A DNA stretch of 34,941 nucleotides from NCBI GenBank assembly GCA_944390945.1, contig CALXRV010000062.1:1-34941 (forward strand), in the 5' to 3' direction. Shown here piece after piece: positions 1 through 9,386 of this stretch. Positions within the stretch are counted from its first letter, which is position 1. Every line of letters begins with the position of its first letter. Position numbers and translations under genes: made by a program. The stretch comes from an uncultured Clostridia bacterium (GTDB lineage Bacteria; Bacillota; Dehalobacteriia; UBA4068). Below the pieces are notes generated by a model, which was not told the origin of the DNA, ran no database searches, and saw only the letters and a list, made by a program, of their open reading frames with translations.

Positions 1-1
1 C

Positions 2-94
2 ATAGTAATGGGCAGAAGTGCAAATGGAAGAACGGAATGGAAAACCCGGGATAATCGGTCTCTAAAATTCTTCGAAGAAGAAGAGCTGCGCTGA
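2..94 (+). CDS. C-terminal fragment of a DUF4357-type protein (5' end outside window)
   Basis: The frame is open from the first complete codon and ends at TGA 92–94, giving about 30 residues. The visible stretch contains GRSANGRTEWKTRDNRSLK followed by an acidic tail (FEEEE). The GR(S/N)xNGxTEWKT…G/NxxLK pattern is what I associate with the extreme C-terminus of DUF4357 domains, which often follow GIY-YIG or other nuclease-like modules in mobile or restriction-associated proteins. The gene runs toward guaA, convergent with it, and is followed by a strong bidirectional terminator. It is the only visible part of whatever lies beyond the window edge. The family call rests on a short motif recalled from memory; the catalytic part cannot be seen. 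Confidence 0.55.
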   Translation: MVMGRSANGRTEWKTRDNRSLKFFEEEELR

Positions 95-170
95 AATCTA
101 CGCACTGAAGTTATATTAACATAACCGCGCCAATGCGTTGAACAATATGCGGAGCATGCTTAATGGAAGA

Positions 171-214
171 AAAGAGAGCTAACTGACGAATCAAAACCAG
201 TTAGCTCTCTTTTT
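171..214. terminator. Bidirectional intrinsic terminator
   Basis: A perfect 15-bp stem pairs 171–185 with 198–212, around a 12-nt loop. It is followed by T residues on the plus strand and by a TTTTCTT tract on the minus strand. It sits between the DUF4357 fragment (+) and guaA (-) and can end transcripts arriving from either side. Confidence 0.85.
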
Positions 215-231
215 ATGAATAATGAAAAAGT

Positions 232-249
232 GTTGCCAAATCGTTGCCA
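232..249. repeat. Tandem GTTGCCA direct repeats, possible recombinase arm sites
   Basis: Two copies of GTTGCCA begin at 232 and 243, one helical turn (11 bp) apart. They lie about 60 bp from the guaA stop codon, in the gap between the foreign-looking gene and guaA. Closely phased short repeats next to an attachment core are typical of tyrosine-recombinase arm sites. That role is inference; only the repeats are seen. Confidence 0.35.
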
Positions 250-268
250 CAAAGGGCCTTAACCCCTC

Positions 269-293
269 AAAAACCCAGTAACTACGGGCTTTT
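269..293 (-). terminator. Probable guaA terminator
   Basis: Read on the minus strand, AAAAGCCC (293–286) pairs with GGGTTTTT (276–269) with one G·T pair, around a 9-nt loop. The T run forms the 3' arm. It begins 15 nt after the guaA stop codon. Confidence 0.6.
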
Positions 294-307
294 CCGGGCC
301 TCTGAAA

Positions 308-1849
308 TCATTCCCACTCTATGCTTGCCGGTGGCTTGGAAGTGATATCATAGACGACACGGTTGACATGCCGTACTTCATTGACGATGCGGCGGGAAAT
401 CATATCCAACGTATCATACGGCAGGCGAACCCAATCCGCGGTCATAAAATCGTCTGTCTGCACCGCACGGACTGCCACCGTATAGTCATAGCTGCGTTCG
501 TCACCCATCACACCAACGCTACGCAGTCCGGTTAATACACTGAAATACTGCGCCGCCGCACGTGCCATGCCAGCCTTTGCAATCTCTTCACGCACAATCG
601 CATCGCTTTCACGAACGATCTCTAACTTGTCCTCGGTAATCTCGCCAATAATGCGAATTGCCAGCCCGGGACCGGGGAAAGGCGGGCGCCAAACCATATG
701 TTCCGGCAGGCCCAACTCCAGCCCAAGTGCGCGTACTTCATCCTTAAACAGCGGGCGTAACGGTTCGACGACACCGCAGAAAGGCAGATCTTTCGGCAGG
801 CCGCCGACATTGTGATGACTTTTGATCACCATGCCGGTAGTCGAACCGCTCTCCACAATATCCGGATAGATCGTCCCCTGTGCCAGAAAATCCAGCTTGC
901 CCAAGCTGCGTGCAGTTTCAGCAAAGACTTCCACAAACTCACGGCCGATGATCTTGCGTTTTGTTTCCGGATCGCTGACGCCCGCCAGCTTGCTGAGGAA
1001 GCGCTGCGAAGCGTCAACCGCAATCAATTTATCGCCAAGCCGCGGGCGAAACACCGCCTCCACCTCTTCCGGCTCATTTTTACGCATCAGCCCATGGTTG
1101 ACAAATACTGCAGTCAACTGCTCGCCCACGGCGCGGTGCAGCAGCGCTGCCACTACCGAGCTATCCACACCTCCGGAAAGGCCGAGCAGCACCTGTTTAT
1201 CCCCCACCTGCTCACGAATGGCAGCCACCGCTTCTTCCGCATAAGAATTCATCTGCCAGCTGCCGCTGCAGCCGCAAATGTGATGTAAAAAGTTAACCAG
1301 GATATCCTGCCCCTGGTCGCAATGTGAAACCTCCGGGTGGAACTGCACACCAAAAAAACGTTTCTCTCGATTTTCAAATGCGGCAAAGGCGCAATGCGCC
1401 GTATGCGCCGTGGAACGAAAGCCCTGTGGTGGCTGTGTCACCTGCAGGGTATGGCTCATCCAGGTCTGAATCTGCGGCTTTACCCCTTGCAGCAGGCAAT
1501 CCGTATCATCCACCGTCACAATAACACGACCGTACTCACGCTCATCTGGCGTTTCTACGGTGCCACCCAACATCACCGTCATCAGCTGCATGCCATAACA
1601 GATGCCCAAGACCGGCACACCCAGCTCGAACACACCGGCATCGCAGCGTGGTGCGTCAGCATCCAGCACTGAAGCTGGCCCGCCGGAAAAGATAATACCT
1701 TTCGGCTGCCTTGCAGCCAGCTCGGCAGCAGGCGTATGATACGGCAGAATCTCGCAATATACATTAGCAGCGCGCACGCGCCGCGCAATCAGCTGCGCAT
1801 ATTGCGCGCCAAAATCCAGCAGGATGACAAGCTCTCTCTTTTTTTCCAT
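308..1849 (-). CDS. guaA: GMP synthase (glutamine-hydrolysing)
   Basis: Cytoplasmic GMP synthetase, converting XMP, ATP and glutamine to GMP in the last step of guanine nucleotide synthesis. The N-terminal class I amidotransferase domain (about 1–200) has the GICYGMQ nucleophile elbow with Cys84 and the later FHPE motif carrying the His/Glu partners. The ATP-pyrophosphatase P-loop LSGGVDSS lies near residue 230. The C-terminal dimerisation domain carries PFPGPGLA and ends with the canonical SIEWE. Length of 513 aa is normal. I start at the ATG giving MEKKREL, because the 11 upstream in-frame residues are not conserved and GGAGAGCGAAGG precedes this ATG. A TTGAAA-17-TATAAT promoter lies upstream. 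The 3' end (GAGTGGGAATGA) is intact and borders island-like sequence. Confidence 0.97.
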   Translation of the reverse strand: MEKKRELVILLDFGAQYAQLIARRVRAANVYCEILPYHTPAAELAARQPKGIIFSGGPASVLDADAPRCDAGVFELGVPVLGICYGMQLMTVMLGGTVETPDEREYGRVIVTVDDTDCLLQGVKPQIQTWMSHTLQVTQPPQGFRSTAHTAHCAFAAFENREKRFFGVQFHPEVSHCDQGQDILVNFLHHICGCSGSWQMNSYAEEAVAAIREQVGDKQVLLGLSGGVDSSVVAALLHRAVGEQLTAVFVNHGLMRKNEPEEVEAVFRPRLGDKLIAVDASQRFLSKLAGVSDPETKRKIIGREFVEVFAETARSLGKLDFLAQGTIYPDIVESGSTTGMVIKSHHNVGGLPKDLPFCGVVEPLRPLFKDEVRALGLELGLPEHMVWRPPFPGPGLAIRIIGEITEDKLEIVRESDAIVREEIAKAGMARAAAQYFSVLTGLRSVGVMGDERSYDYTVAVRAVQTDDFMTADWVRLPYDTLDMISRRIVNEVRHVNRVVYDITSKPPASIEWE

Positions 1850-1911
1850 CCTTCGCTCTCCTGTTATCTTTTCGTTCAACAACTTTGCTGCAGATTTCTA
1901 CTCTCGCAATC

Positions 1912-1940
1912 ATTATACCTGTTTCACCGACAGATTTCAA
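1912..1940 (-). promoter_or_regulatory. guaA promoter
   Basis: On the minus strand, -35 TTGAAA (1940–1935) and -10 TATAAT (1917–1912) are separated by 17 bp. The -35 box overlaps the end of the NUDIX gene, so guaA can be transcribed independently of the genes upstream. The leader is about 55–60 nt. I see no purine-riboswitch core in it. Confidence 0.75.
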
Positions 1941-2383
1941 CATCCGCATCCGTCTGCCTTTGCCTGCCGCCACTGCAGCACCTTCTCTACCAGCAACGGC
2001 TGAATCAGGGGGTAGGTATATTCCATAGGCAGGGCAGTCGGGGGGAACAGTTCTACCGTGGTGATTTCAAATGGTGGCAGCACGCCAAAACGTGTGATTT
2101 CGGCATAATACAACATCCCATATGTTTCCACTTCACCATTGCGCACAGAATAAGCGGCAACCGGCTGCATGGTAAATTCCGTCGCTCCGCTTTCTTCCCA
2201 CAGTTCACGCTCTGCCGTACGGCGAATATCCTCGCCCGGCTCCCGACGTCCGCCGGGCAATTCATAACCGGCATGCGACTCATGCCGGCAAAAAACAATG
2301 CGTCCGGCATAGACGGCTACGGTCACTGCAAAACGGAACAAGCTGTCTTCTGCCTGCTGATGGAAACGGACTTCCACTGCCAT
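1937..2383 (-). CDS. NUDIX hydrolase
   Basis: A 148-residue pyrophosphohydrolase of the NUDIX family. The complete Nudix box Gx5Ex7REUxEExGU is visible: Gly45, Glu51 and then R59-E-L-W-E-E-S-G-A67. These residues bind the catalytic Mg2+. The substrate cannot be read from the sequence; the single domain and small size fit a nucleotide house-cleaning or MutT-like enzyme. The start at 2383 (MAVEVRF) is preferred to the 32-residue longer frame because GGGGGAG lies 9 nt upstream and the extension is low-complexity and Arg/Ser-rich. It follows the PrsA-like gene on the same strand, with a hairpin between them. Its stop overlaps the guaA -35 box. Confidence 0.88.
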   Translation of the reverse strand: MAVEVRFHQQAEDSLFRFAVTVAVYAGRIVFCRHESHAGYELPGGRREPGEDIRRTAERELWEESGATEFTMQPVAAYSVRNGEVETYGMLYYAEITRFGVLPPFEITTVELFPPTALPMEYTYPLIQPLLVEKVLQWRQAKADGCGC

Positions 2384-2467
2384 ATGATCCAACTCCCCCT
2401 TCCGCGTTCTTTCTCTGCTGCACGATGCACCGGTGGATGAACCATCAGCCATCCGCGCGACGGCAAA

Positions 2468-2502
2468 GCAGGGGGCCATACAGCCCCCTGCCCAATTTTT
2501 TT
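2468..2502. terminator. Hairpin terminator after the PrsA-like gene
   Basis: A 9-bp GC-rich stem pairs 2468–2476 with 2483–2491. A run of T follows on the plus side (2496–2502), which appears as an A tract before the stem on the minus strand. For the minus-strand gene the downstream T run is short (TTTG), so termination may be partial. Confidence 0.5.
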
Positions 2503-2505
2503 AGC

Positions 2506-3681
2506 TTATTCCACTGTAGTTTCGCCGCTTTCGCCATTCGTTTCCGTGTCGGCAGCACCATCCTCAGCGGTCTCAGTTTCTTCTGCCTCAGTTTCGCCGT
2601 TTTCCTCCGTCGCGGCTTCACCGCTTTCGTCTGTCGCGGCTTCACCGCTTTCGTCTGTCGCTTCAGCGGCAGCAGGATCATAATACCGGAAATCGGTCAT
2701 CTCAACGATCTCCGCCGTTTCCAGCTTTTCGCTGATCATGGTATTCAATTCAGCCTGCACTTCTTCATCACTGACCGTCTTCATGCTGTCCATGATATAT
2801 TCCTTCGAGGCATCAAAGCCTTCGCGGATATCATCGAGCTTGATAATATGATAGCCGGCCGAGCTCAGCACAGGTTCCAGCGTAAAATCGCCAATATTTT
2901 CCAGCGCAAAGGCCGCATCCACATATTCGGTATAAAGCGAACCGCTGCCATCGACGATATTGGCATATACATTGACGTAAGAATCGATCTTGCCGCCATC
3001 TGCCGCGCTGCCGTCATCCGAATTCTCCTGCGCCAGGGTAGCGAAATCTTCACCAGCCTGCAGGCGTTCGATCAAGGCGATCGCTTCTGCATAAGCCTCT
3101 TCACGGGCAGCTTCATCCGTTGTATCGAACTTCAGCAGAATATGCGAAGTAGAGCGGCTGTCCCAGGCTGCCGGGTCTTCCTCATATTTTGCGCGGGCAT
3201 CTTCATCGGAAATGGTGAGCGCCTCCAGCATCTCTGCCTGCACGGCATAAAAAAGATCATTGTAAACGCTGTTGATGATCAAATTGCGATAGCTCGCATA
3301 ATCGAGCACATCTTGTAAATAGTAGGATGGCTCTTCGATTCCATAATCCTGCGTAGCGATCTGACGAATCGCTTCCATGTTCAGCATTTCCTGCCAGGCG
3401 GCATATTCCATATCAGCAAGCAGGCTTTCTGCGCTCGCCTCATCCAGCATGTCGATCCCATAATAAGCCTGGAACATGGAATAGTAATTCTGGAAATAGC
3501 TCATGAAATACTGCGAGAAGTAATAATCGAACTCATCCCGGTAAAGGTCGACGCCATTCAGGCTGCCGACGGCTTCGCCGCTCGGTGCGCCCGCCGTATC
3601 CGCCGGAGAATCCGTCTCAGCACAGGCAGCCGCAAAAGCCAGTACCACTACAAGCACGACAACAAGCAGGACCTTTTTCAC
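2506..3681 (-). CDS. PrsA/SurA-like peptidylprolyl isomerase lipoprotein
   Basis: Predicted exported foldase of the parvulin type. The N-terminus is a lipoprotein signal: KK, then a hydrophobic run of Val/Leu, then AFAAAC, giving a lipid-anchored Cys20. A helical SurA/PrsA N-domain rich in Tyr/Phe covers about 45–170. The PPIC rotamase domain lies at about 177–283 and carries SHILLKF and the terminal GYHIIKL. The last ~54 residues are a Glu/Thr/Ser tail with two exact 24-bp tandem repeats in the DNA. I favour a GTG start at 3681 because GGAAAGG lies 9 nt upstream; the ATG at 3690 abuts that site directly. The gene lies downstream of mfd, an order seen in other Bacillota. Confidence 0.85.
   Translation of the reverse strand: MKKVLLVVVLVVVLAFAAACAETDSPADTAGAPSGEAVGSLNGVDLYRDEFDYYFSQYFMSYFQNYYSMFQAYYGIDMLDEASAESLLADMEYAAWQEMLNMEAIRQIATQDYGIEEPSYYLQDVLDYASYRNLIINSVYNDLFYAVQAEMLEALTISDEDARAKYEEDPAAWDSRSTSHILLKFDTTDEAAREEAYAEAIALIERLQAGEDFATLAQENSDDGSAADGGKIDSYVNVYANIVDGSGSLYTEYVDAAFALENIGDFTLEPVLSSAGYHIIKLDDIREGFDASKEYIMDSMKTVSDEEVQAELNTMISEKLETAEIVEMTDFRYYDPAAAEATDESGEAATDESGEAATEENGETEAEETETAEDGAADTETNGESGETTVE
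2611..2658. repeat. Two tandem 24-bp coding repeats
   Basis: Positions 2611–2634 and 2635–2658 are identical. They encode two copies of an 8-residue TDESGEAA-type unit in the acidic tail of the PrsA-like protein. This looks like a slippage-prone segment. Confidence 0.9.
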
Positions 3682-3794
3682 GATATTCATCCTTTCCGAC
3701 CCATAGAGCTGATCGCCGATTGACGGCTGATCGCAAAACACTTTGACTATTATACCATACACCTATTCTGTTGAAAATGAATTTTCGCTGAAAT

Positions 3795-6700
3795 TTATGA
3801 TTTATTTTCTGCATCCGCCGCAGCCGGGGCATCGTCTACACCCACAGCAGAAGCAAGATCCGACAACATCCGCAGCAGAAGCTCCACCCGCGCACGGTCC
3901 TCGCGGATACCAGTTGTGGAAAGCCGGAGGAAAAAGCCCTTTTTATCGGAAAAAGTCACCCGGCGTTCCCATTTGGTCAGCAACTGCAACAGATGCTCTC
4001 CCCGCACCGGATTCTGCTCGGCAAATTTGATTTCAATCAGGCTGCTTTTCTGCAGAATAGCCAGCATACCCAGGCGCTGAGCCAGCAATTTAACCCGACC
4101 GATCAGCAACAAGTTCTGCACCACCGGCGGTAATGCACCATAGCGGTCAATCAGCTCAGCAGCCAATGCATCGATATCCTCCATCCGTTCCGCCGCAGCC
4201 AGGCGTTTATAAATTTCCACCTTGAGTACAGAATCCTCGACAAAGCGGTCTGGAATATAGGCATTGATCGCCAATTCCAGCTGCGTGGAAATCGCCTCTG
4301 CCTTTGGCGCCAGACCGCGCGCTTTCTCCATCTCTTCAGCCAGCAGTTTACAATAAAGATCAAAGCCGACGGAAGCGATATGGCCATGCTGCTCCGGCCC
4401 AAGCAGATTTCCTGCGCCGCGCAGCTCCAGATCACGCATGGCGATCTTGAAGCCAGCGCCCAGCTCTGTAAAATCCCTGATTGCGATCAACCTTTTTTTG
4501 GCCACCTCATTGACCACATGGTCCCGACGGTAGGTAAAATAAGCAAAAGCCTGCCGTTCAGAACGGCCGACGCGGCCACGCAATTGATACAGCTGCGCCA
4601 GACCGAACATATCCGCATCATCCACGATCAGCGTATTGACGTTCGGAATATCCAACCCGCTTTCAATAATTGTCGTGCAGACCAGCACATCCGCTTCACC
4701 GGCGACAAAATCCAACATCACCTGTTCCAGCTCACGCTCCCGCATCTGGCCATGCCCCACCGCTATCCGCGCTTCCGGCAGGATGCGCTGCAGTTCTTCC
4801 GCCACATCATAGATATTGAATACACGATTATGCACATAGTAGACCTGCCCGCCGCGGCCAAGCTCGCGGGCAATCGCATCGCGGATCAGCCGCTCATGGT
4901 ACTCCACCACATAGGTACGCACCGGAAAGCGCGCCTCCGGCGGCGTACTGATCAAGCTCATATCGCGCATCCCGGTCAGCGCCATATGCAGCGTACGCGG
5001 AATCGGTGTCGCGGAAAGCGTCAGCACATCCACTTGCGTTTTAAGCGACTTGATCCGCTCTTTATGCGCCACGCCAAAGCGTTGTTCCTCATCCACGATC
5101 AATAGGCCAAGGTCCTTGAAATGCACATCTTTGGACAGCAGACGATGTGTGCCAACCACAATATCAATATCCCCTGCCGCCAGGCGGGCAAGCAGCTGTT
5201 TCTGCTCTTTGGCAGAAGAAAATCGCGAAAGGCAACCGGCTTTTACCGGATAGCCGCTAAAACGCTCGAGCACTGTATGATAATGCTGCTGTGCCAGCAC
5301 GGTCGTGGGCACCAGAATCGCCACCTGCTTGCCATCTACCACTGCTTTGAAGGCGGCGCGCAGCGCGATCTCGGTTTTGCCATAACCAACGTCGCCGCAG
5401 AGTAGTCGGTCCATCACACGATGGCTTTCCATGTCCGCCTTAATCTCCTCCGCAGCGTTTAGCTGATCTGGCGTCTCCGTATAGGGAAACGCATCTTCAA
5501 ATTCACGCTGCCAAGCGCTGTCCGGAGAAAAGGCATAACCTTCCGCCTGTTCACGCGCAGCATAAAGTTTTACCAGCTCTTCTGCCATATCCCGTACAGC
5601 GGCACGAACTTTGGCCTTCACCCTGCCCCATTCGCCGCCGCCCAGCTTATTCAGTTTCGGTGTCGAGCCTTCACCGCCGATATATTTCTGAATCAGATCC
5701 AGCTGGTCGACGGGAAGATAAAGCCTGTCTTCCCCTGCATATTGAATCAGCAGGTAGTCACGCTCCGTATCACCGATCGTCAACCGCTGCACGCCCAGAT
5801 AGCGGCCAATGCCCTGCGAAATGTGAACGACCAAGTCACCGCTGCGTAGATCCAGAAAGTTTGCGATCTTCTCGCCGCCTTTGTGAATGCGGCGACGCCT
5901 TTTTTTCGTCTGCTGCGCAAACAATTCATGTTCGGTGATCACAGCCATTTTCAGCTGCGGGCTTTCAAAACCCTGCGTAAAACCGGCCTGCAGCAGCCGC
6001 GCTGGCGGACAGCCATTCTCCTGCAGGATATCTTCCATCCGACGTAAGCGCAACGGCGAACTGGCGCTTAACACCATCAGATAATGCGCCTGCGTAAAAC
6101 GCCGCAGATCTTCGCTGAACGCCGCCGGGTTCTGCGCATAGGCGGGCAACTCCCTGCCGATAAAGCTGCGCTGCCATCGCGCCTCAATATCACCACTTTT
6201 CAAACTGAGATGACAAAGCATCAGCAGCCGCTGCGCAAGAAAAGCCGGCCGCAGCTCGTCATAAGAAAGAAAGTTATGATAAAACGACGGCAAAAGCCGC
6301 CCGCTGTCCAGCAGATCAAAGTAACGGCTGTCCCGTTCTTCGACCAGCGAAAGTGCGGTCTCCTTGATATTCTGTGGTTCGGAAAGGATGACGGTGCCAT
6401 CGCCAAGATAATCAAATAAACTGCCGGCATCCGGATAAAAACAACGCATCAGCGCTTCCATCCCGCTGTCCCAGACGCCAGTCTCCAGATACTCCAACAG
6501 CGGTGCATAACTTTTCTCCAGCTCTTTTTTTGCCGTCCCCCGCAAAGCATCATAGGTTTGCCGATATTCCTCCTGCAGCGCCTGGCGTGCACGCATGCGT
6601 GCTGCATCATCTACAGGCAGCTCGCGTGCCGGTGTCAGCAACAACTGTTCTGCCGCAGCACCAGAACGCTGCTCCGCAGCATCGAAGTATCGCAGCGAAT

Positions 6701-7316
6701 CGATCTCATCATCGAAAAACTCCAAGCGGCAAGGCTGCTGCGCTGTGATCGGAAAAACATCGACAATACTGCCACGCTGACTGAATGTGCCGGGAATCTC
6801 AGTCAATGCCACACGCTCATAACCCATATCTGCCAGCTGCCGCGCCAGCTGCGCTGGTTCAACAACATCACCTGCGCGCAACAAAAGGTGATGCGCCCGC
6901 AGCACCGCAGGTGGCGGCAAGCGGCGTGAAAGCGCATTCACGCAGCTGACCACCAACATCCGCTCTCCGCGTACCAGGCCGGACAGCACCCGCATCCGCG
7001 CGGCGACCAGTTCAATGTTATGCGCATAAACCTCAAAAGGCATCAGTTCCAAAACGGGAAAAAGTTGTACTTGCTCGCCGAGCAATGGCCGTAGATTATC
7101 CGCCAACGCCACAGCTTCTTCCTCGTTCGCGCAAAGCACCAACATCTGCTGCGGCAGATCGCCATACAGTGCTGCCGCCAGCATAGCGGCTGGCAAAAGC
7201 GGCAAACCGGCATAAAGAGCCGGCTCTTTCCGCTGCAGCGCAGACAGCAGAGAGCCATAATCCTCCTGCCGGCGCCAAGCTGCGATCATTTTCTGTCGTT
7301 CATCCGCATTTTGCAT
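3795..7316 (-). CDS. mfd: Transcription-repair coupling factor Mfd
   Basis: Large SF2 DNA translocase that releases stalled RNA polymerase and recruits UvrA to the lesion. Domains run in the usual order: a UvrB-like N-terminus, the CarD-like RNA-polymerase interaction domain starting near residue 488 ([18 protein letters not shown]), then the RecG-like motor. The motor shows Walker [10 protein letters not shown] near 640, the DEEQ box near 737, the SATPIPRT motif and QLRGRVGRS near 908. A TRCF C-terminal domain follows. Length of 1173 aa is normal. The start is the ATG giving MQNADER, because GGGAG lies 9 nt upstream; the ATG 21 nt earlier has no ribosome site. It lies between pth and the PrsA-like gene, all minus strand. 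The 191 bp before it show no feature I can name. Confidence 0.97.
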   Translation of the reverse strand: MQNADERQKMIAAWRRQEDYGSLLSALQRKEPALYAGLPLLPAAMLAAALYGDLPQQMLVLCANEEEAVALADNLRPLLGEQVQLFPVLELMPFEVYAHNIELVAARMRVLSGLVRGERMLVVSCVNALSRRLPPPAVLRAHHLLLRAGDVVEPAQLARQLADMGYERVALTEIPGTFSQRGSIVDVFPITAQQPCRLEFFDDEIDSLRYFDAAEQRSGAAAEQLLLTPARELPVDDAARMRARQALQEEYRQTYDALRGTAKKELEKSYAPLLEYLETGVWDSGMEALMRCFYPDAGSLFDYLGDGTVILSEPQNIKETALSLVEERDSRYFDLLDSGRLLPSFYHNFLSYDELRPAFLAQRLLMLCHLSLKSGDIEARWQRSFIGRELPAYAQNPAAFSEDLRRFTQAHYLMVLSASSPLRLRRMEDILQENGCPPARLLQAGFTQGFESPQLKMAVITEHELFAQQTKKRRRRIHKGGEKIANFLDLRSGDLVVHISQGIGRYLGVQRLTIGDTERDYLLIQYAGEDRLYLPVDQLDLIQKYIGGEGSTPKLNKLGGGEWGRVKAKVRAAVRDMAEELVKLYAAREQAEGYAFSPDSAWQREFEDAFPYTETPDQLNAAEEIKADMESHRVMDRLLCGDVGYGKTEIALRAAFKAVVDGKQVAILVPTTVLAQQHYHTVLERFSGYPVKAGCLSRFSSAKEQKQLLARLAAGDIDIVVGTHRLLSKDVHFKDLGLLIVDEEQRFGVAHKERIKSLKTQVDVLTLSATPIPRTLHMALTGMRDMSLISTPPEARFPVRTYVVEYHERLIRDAIARELGRGGQVYYVHNRVFNIYDVAEELQRILPEARIAVGHGQMRERELEQVMLDFVAGEADVLVCTTIIESGLDIPNVNTLIVDDADMFGLAQLYQLRGRVGRSERQAFAYFTYRRDHVVNEVAKKRLIAIRDFTELGAGFKIAMRDLELRGAGNLLGPEQHGHIASVGFDLYCKLLAEEMEKARGLAPKAEAISTQLELAINAYIPDRFVEDSVLKVEIYKRLAAAERMEDIDALAAELIDRYGALPPVVQNLLLIGRVKLLAQRLGMLAILQKSSLIEIKFAEQNPVRGEHLLQLLTKWERRVTFSDKKGFFLRLSTTGIREDRARVELLLRMLSDLASAVGVDDAPAAADAENKS

Positions 7317-7507
7317 TCCCCATATCTCCCATTCCAACTATCCACAGGCAACACATCCGGAGAACATGCACAAGCACGCCCGGCTGTTGCCGCGCGGGGT
7401 ATCCGTTTTCTGAACTTTTGCTGTTTGCCTGAATCTACAGGAGCTGGCTTTATGCCAGCCGGCGCAAATATTTGCCTCTGCACCAGTCTGCCAGGCAAGA
7501 TATCCTC

Positions 7508-8086
7508 CTATTTTTCCCCACTTTCCTCCGGCATACGGTTATAAAGATTCATCGCCGCCTCTATCCCTTGCCGCGCCCAACAAAGCGCTGCATCTGCAGC
7601 GCGTGCAAAAGCCGCGGCAAAAAGCGGCATCTCCTCCCGTTCAAACGGCGTTGTCACATAGAGCGCCGTATCATAAGGCGCTGCACCAATGCCGATCTTC
7701 AGCCGGTTGATGCGATCCGTACCGCTCTGCGCAATGATCGATTTCATGCCGTTATGCCCGCCATCACTGCCGCCGCGGCGTAGTCGCAATTGCCCCGGCT
7801 GCAGGCTGAGGTCATCCAGGATGACGAGGATATCATCATAACTCACTTTATAATAGGCGCACAGGCGCGTCAAGGGGAACCCGGAAAGGTTCATATAAGA
7901 CTGTGGCTTCGCCAGCAGGATGCGTTCGCCGCCATCATGCGCCAGCGCAATCTCATTATCAAGTTCCTTTTTCCCGAAGCGGCAACCCAGCTTATCCGCC
8001 AGCTGATCCAGTGTCAGAAAACCGCAGTTATGCCTGGTCGCTGCATAGCGCAGACCCGGATTTCCCAGGCCGAAAATAATCTTCAT
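7508..8086 (-). CDS. pth: Peptidyl-tRNA hydrolase
   Basis: Cytoplasmic esterase that frees tRNA from prematurely released peptidyl-tRNA. The N-terminal GLGNPGLRYAATRHN holds Asn9 and the catalytic His19. YMNLSG holds Asn66, and Asp91/92 with GGSDGGHNGMKSI follow, matching bacterial Pth throughout. Length of 192 aa is normal. Two adjacent ATGs are possible (8089 and 8086); the second has better spacing to GGGGAG. The gene is first in the pth–mfd–foldase series. A TTGCAA-16-TAAAAT promoter lies in the divergent gap with the PRC-barrel gene. Confidence 0.96.
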   Translation of the reverse strand: MKIIFGLGNPGLRYAATRHNCGFLTLDQLADKLGCRFGKKELDNEIALAHDGGERILLAKPQSYMNLSGFPLTRLCAYYKVSYDDILVILDDLSLQPGQLRLRRGGSDGGHNGMKSIIAQSGTDRINRLKIGIGAAPYDTALYVTTPFEREEMPLFAAAFARAADAALCWARQGIEAAMNLYNRMPEESGEK

Positions 8087-8118
8087 CATTTCTCCCCCAG
8101 CAAATATCTAACTGTTTC

Positions 8119-8146
8119 ATTTTAGCATAATCCCCTGCCTTTGCAA
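8119..8146 (-). promoter_or_regulatory. pth promoter
   Basis: Minus-strand -35 TTGCAA (8146–8141) and -10 TAAAAT (8124–8119) are separated by 16 bp, about 30 nt upstream of the pth start. Confidence 0.55.
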
Positions 8147-8180
8147 ATACATTTTATTACAGAAAAGGGAGGGATATACG

Positions 8181-9278
8181 ATGACAGAAAACAACTGCGT
8201 TGCGGAACGCGCGCGCGGCGATATACTGGGCATGCCGGTGATCAGCATCCAGGATGGTCTCGTTCTTGGCCGCATCCGGCAGCTTCTGATCGACGGCAAA
8301 ACCTATCAGGTACAGGGTTTCCTGGTGGAAAAGCGCTATGGCAGCAAGGAAGATCGCATCCTGCCTTTTCCTGCAGTAGCCAGCTTCGGTACGGATAGCA
8401 TTACCATTGAACGCCCATCTCTGCTAGAGCGCAAGGGGGCAAGCCACCAATATATCCGTGCGTTGCGCCGTCCACTCGCCATCATCGGTAGCCGTGTCTT
8501 TACCACAGATGGCAAAACGCTGGGGAAAGTGGAAGAATACCGATTTTCAACGGAAAGCGGAACAATAACAGCACTTGAACTAAGCAGCGGCCTGTTCCGC
8601 GAACATCTGCTGGTCAGCGGTGCGCATATCATCGCCATCTCGCCGCAAACGGTGATGCTGAAAAGCGAAGCTGCAGCTGAAGCAGCAGCGATGGAAAACG
8701 CCCTGCTGGCCAATATGGAAAATGCGGCAGAAACCGTGCGTAGCCGCGCCGCCGCCTTTTATAGCAGCACAGCGGATGCAACCAAAAAGCTGACCGGCGG
8801 TCTTAGCGAAGCGGTTTCGCGCCTGCGCAGCCGCGATTCGGTAGGGCCAGCAAACGACATCGCATACGAAAATGAGAACGGTGCCGAAATACCGCCGCCC
8901 CCCAGCGCCGCAAAGCCGGCAGGCGAATCCGGAGACGAAGAATCATCTTTCCCCGCGCCCTCCTGCGCAGCAGATGGTACAACAGACAGCAGAGCAACAT
9001 CTGACGGGGAATCTGCTAAAGACGAATTAACCGAGGACGAATTAGCACAGGAAACATCTTCCCAGACAACACGATCGCGGACAGCATCATCCCAGACCGC
9101 ATCTACTCAGGAAACAACGCCCCGGGAAGCGTCGCAGCCAGATCTGTCCGCTGCAGGAAAAGAGTGCAGCGACGAAACAGCGGTCCAGGCCGGGGAAGTG
9201 GTGTTTACCGCTACCTCGCTACTGGCTGACAAAGGATCAAAAGTTGAACAACCGCAGCAACCGATAGAAAGAAAATGA
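8181..9278 (+). CDS. PRC-barrel domain protein with long disordered tail
   Basis: A 365-residue protein. Two PRC-barrel-like beta modules are visible at about 12–85 (GMPVIS…LGRIRQLLIDGKTYQVQGFLV) and about 98–165 (GSRVFTTDGKTLGKVEEYRF). PRC barrels occur in RimM and in photosynthetic H subunits, and in many uncharacterised Bacillota proteins where they serve as RNA- or protein-binding modules. Residues 170–220 are Ala-rich and probably helical. Residues from about 225 onward are low-complexity Ser/Thr/Glu/Ala/Gln with no predicted fold. There is no signal peptide or membrane segment. GGGAGGG sits 7 nt before the ATG, and an intrinsic terminator follows. The gene stands alone, divergent from pth. 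Function is unknown. Confidence 0.85.
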   Translation: MTENNCVAERARGDILGMPVISIQDGLVLGRIRQLLIDGKTYQVQGFLVEKRYGSKEDRILPFPAVASFGTDSITIERPSLLERKGASHQYIRALRRPLAIIGSRVFTTDGKTLGKVEEYRFSTESGTITALELSSGLFREHLLVSGAHIIAISPQTVMLKSEAAAEAAAMENALLANMENAAETVRSRAAAFYSSTADATKKLTGGLSEAVSRLRSRDSVGPANDIAYENENGAEIPPPPSAAKPAGESGDEESSFPAPSCAADGTTDSRATSDGESAKDELTEDELAQETSSQTTRSRTASSQTASTQETTPREASQPDLSAAGKECSDETAVQAGEVVFTATSLLADKGSKVEQPQQPIERK

Positions 9279-9285
9279 ACAGCCA

Positions 9286-9318
9286 GGAGCGCAGCCGGCA
9301 GCTGCGCTCCTTTCTTTC
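9286..9318 (+). terminator. Terminator of the PRC-barrel gene
   Basis: A perfect 10-bp stem (9286–9295 with 9301–9310) with a 5-nt loop is followed by TTTCTTTCT. It lies between the convergent PRC-barrel gene and pepT. The minus strand lacks a comparable T run. Confidence 0.85.
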
Positions 9319-9386
9319 TGTTCAAGATCTCCCTTTGCATTCGCTTCAGACATAAGGCATTGCCATCAACCGGACAGTATGGCAGG

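Noticed and set aside
1736..2440. Plus-strand 234-aa frame opposite guaA and the NUDIX gene
   Set aside because: It covers two well-supported genes and a promoter in antisense and has no conserved motif.
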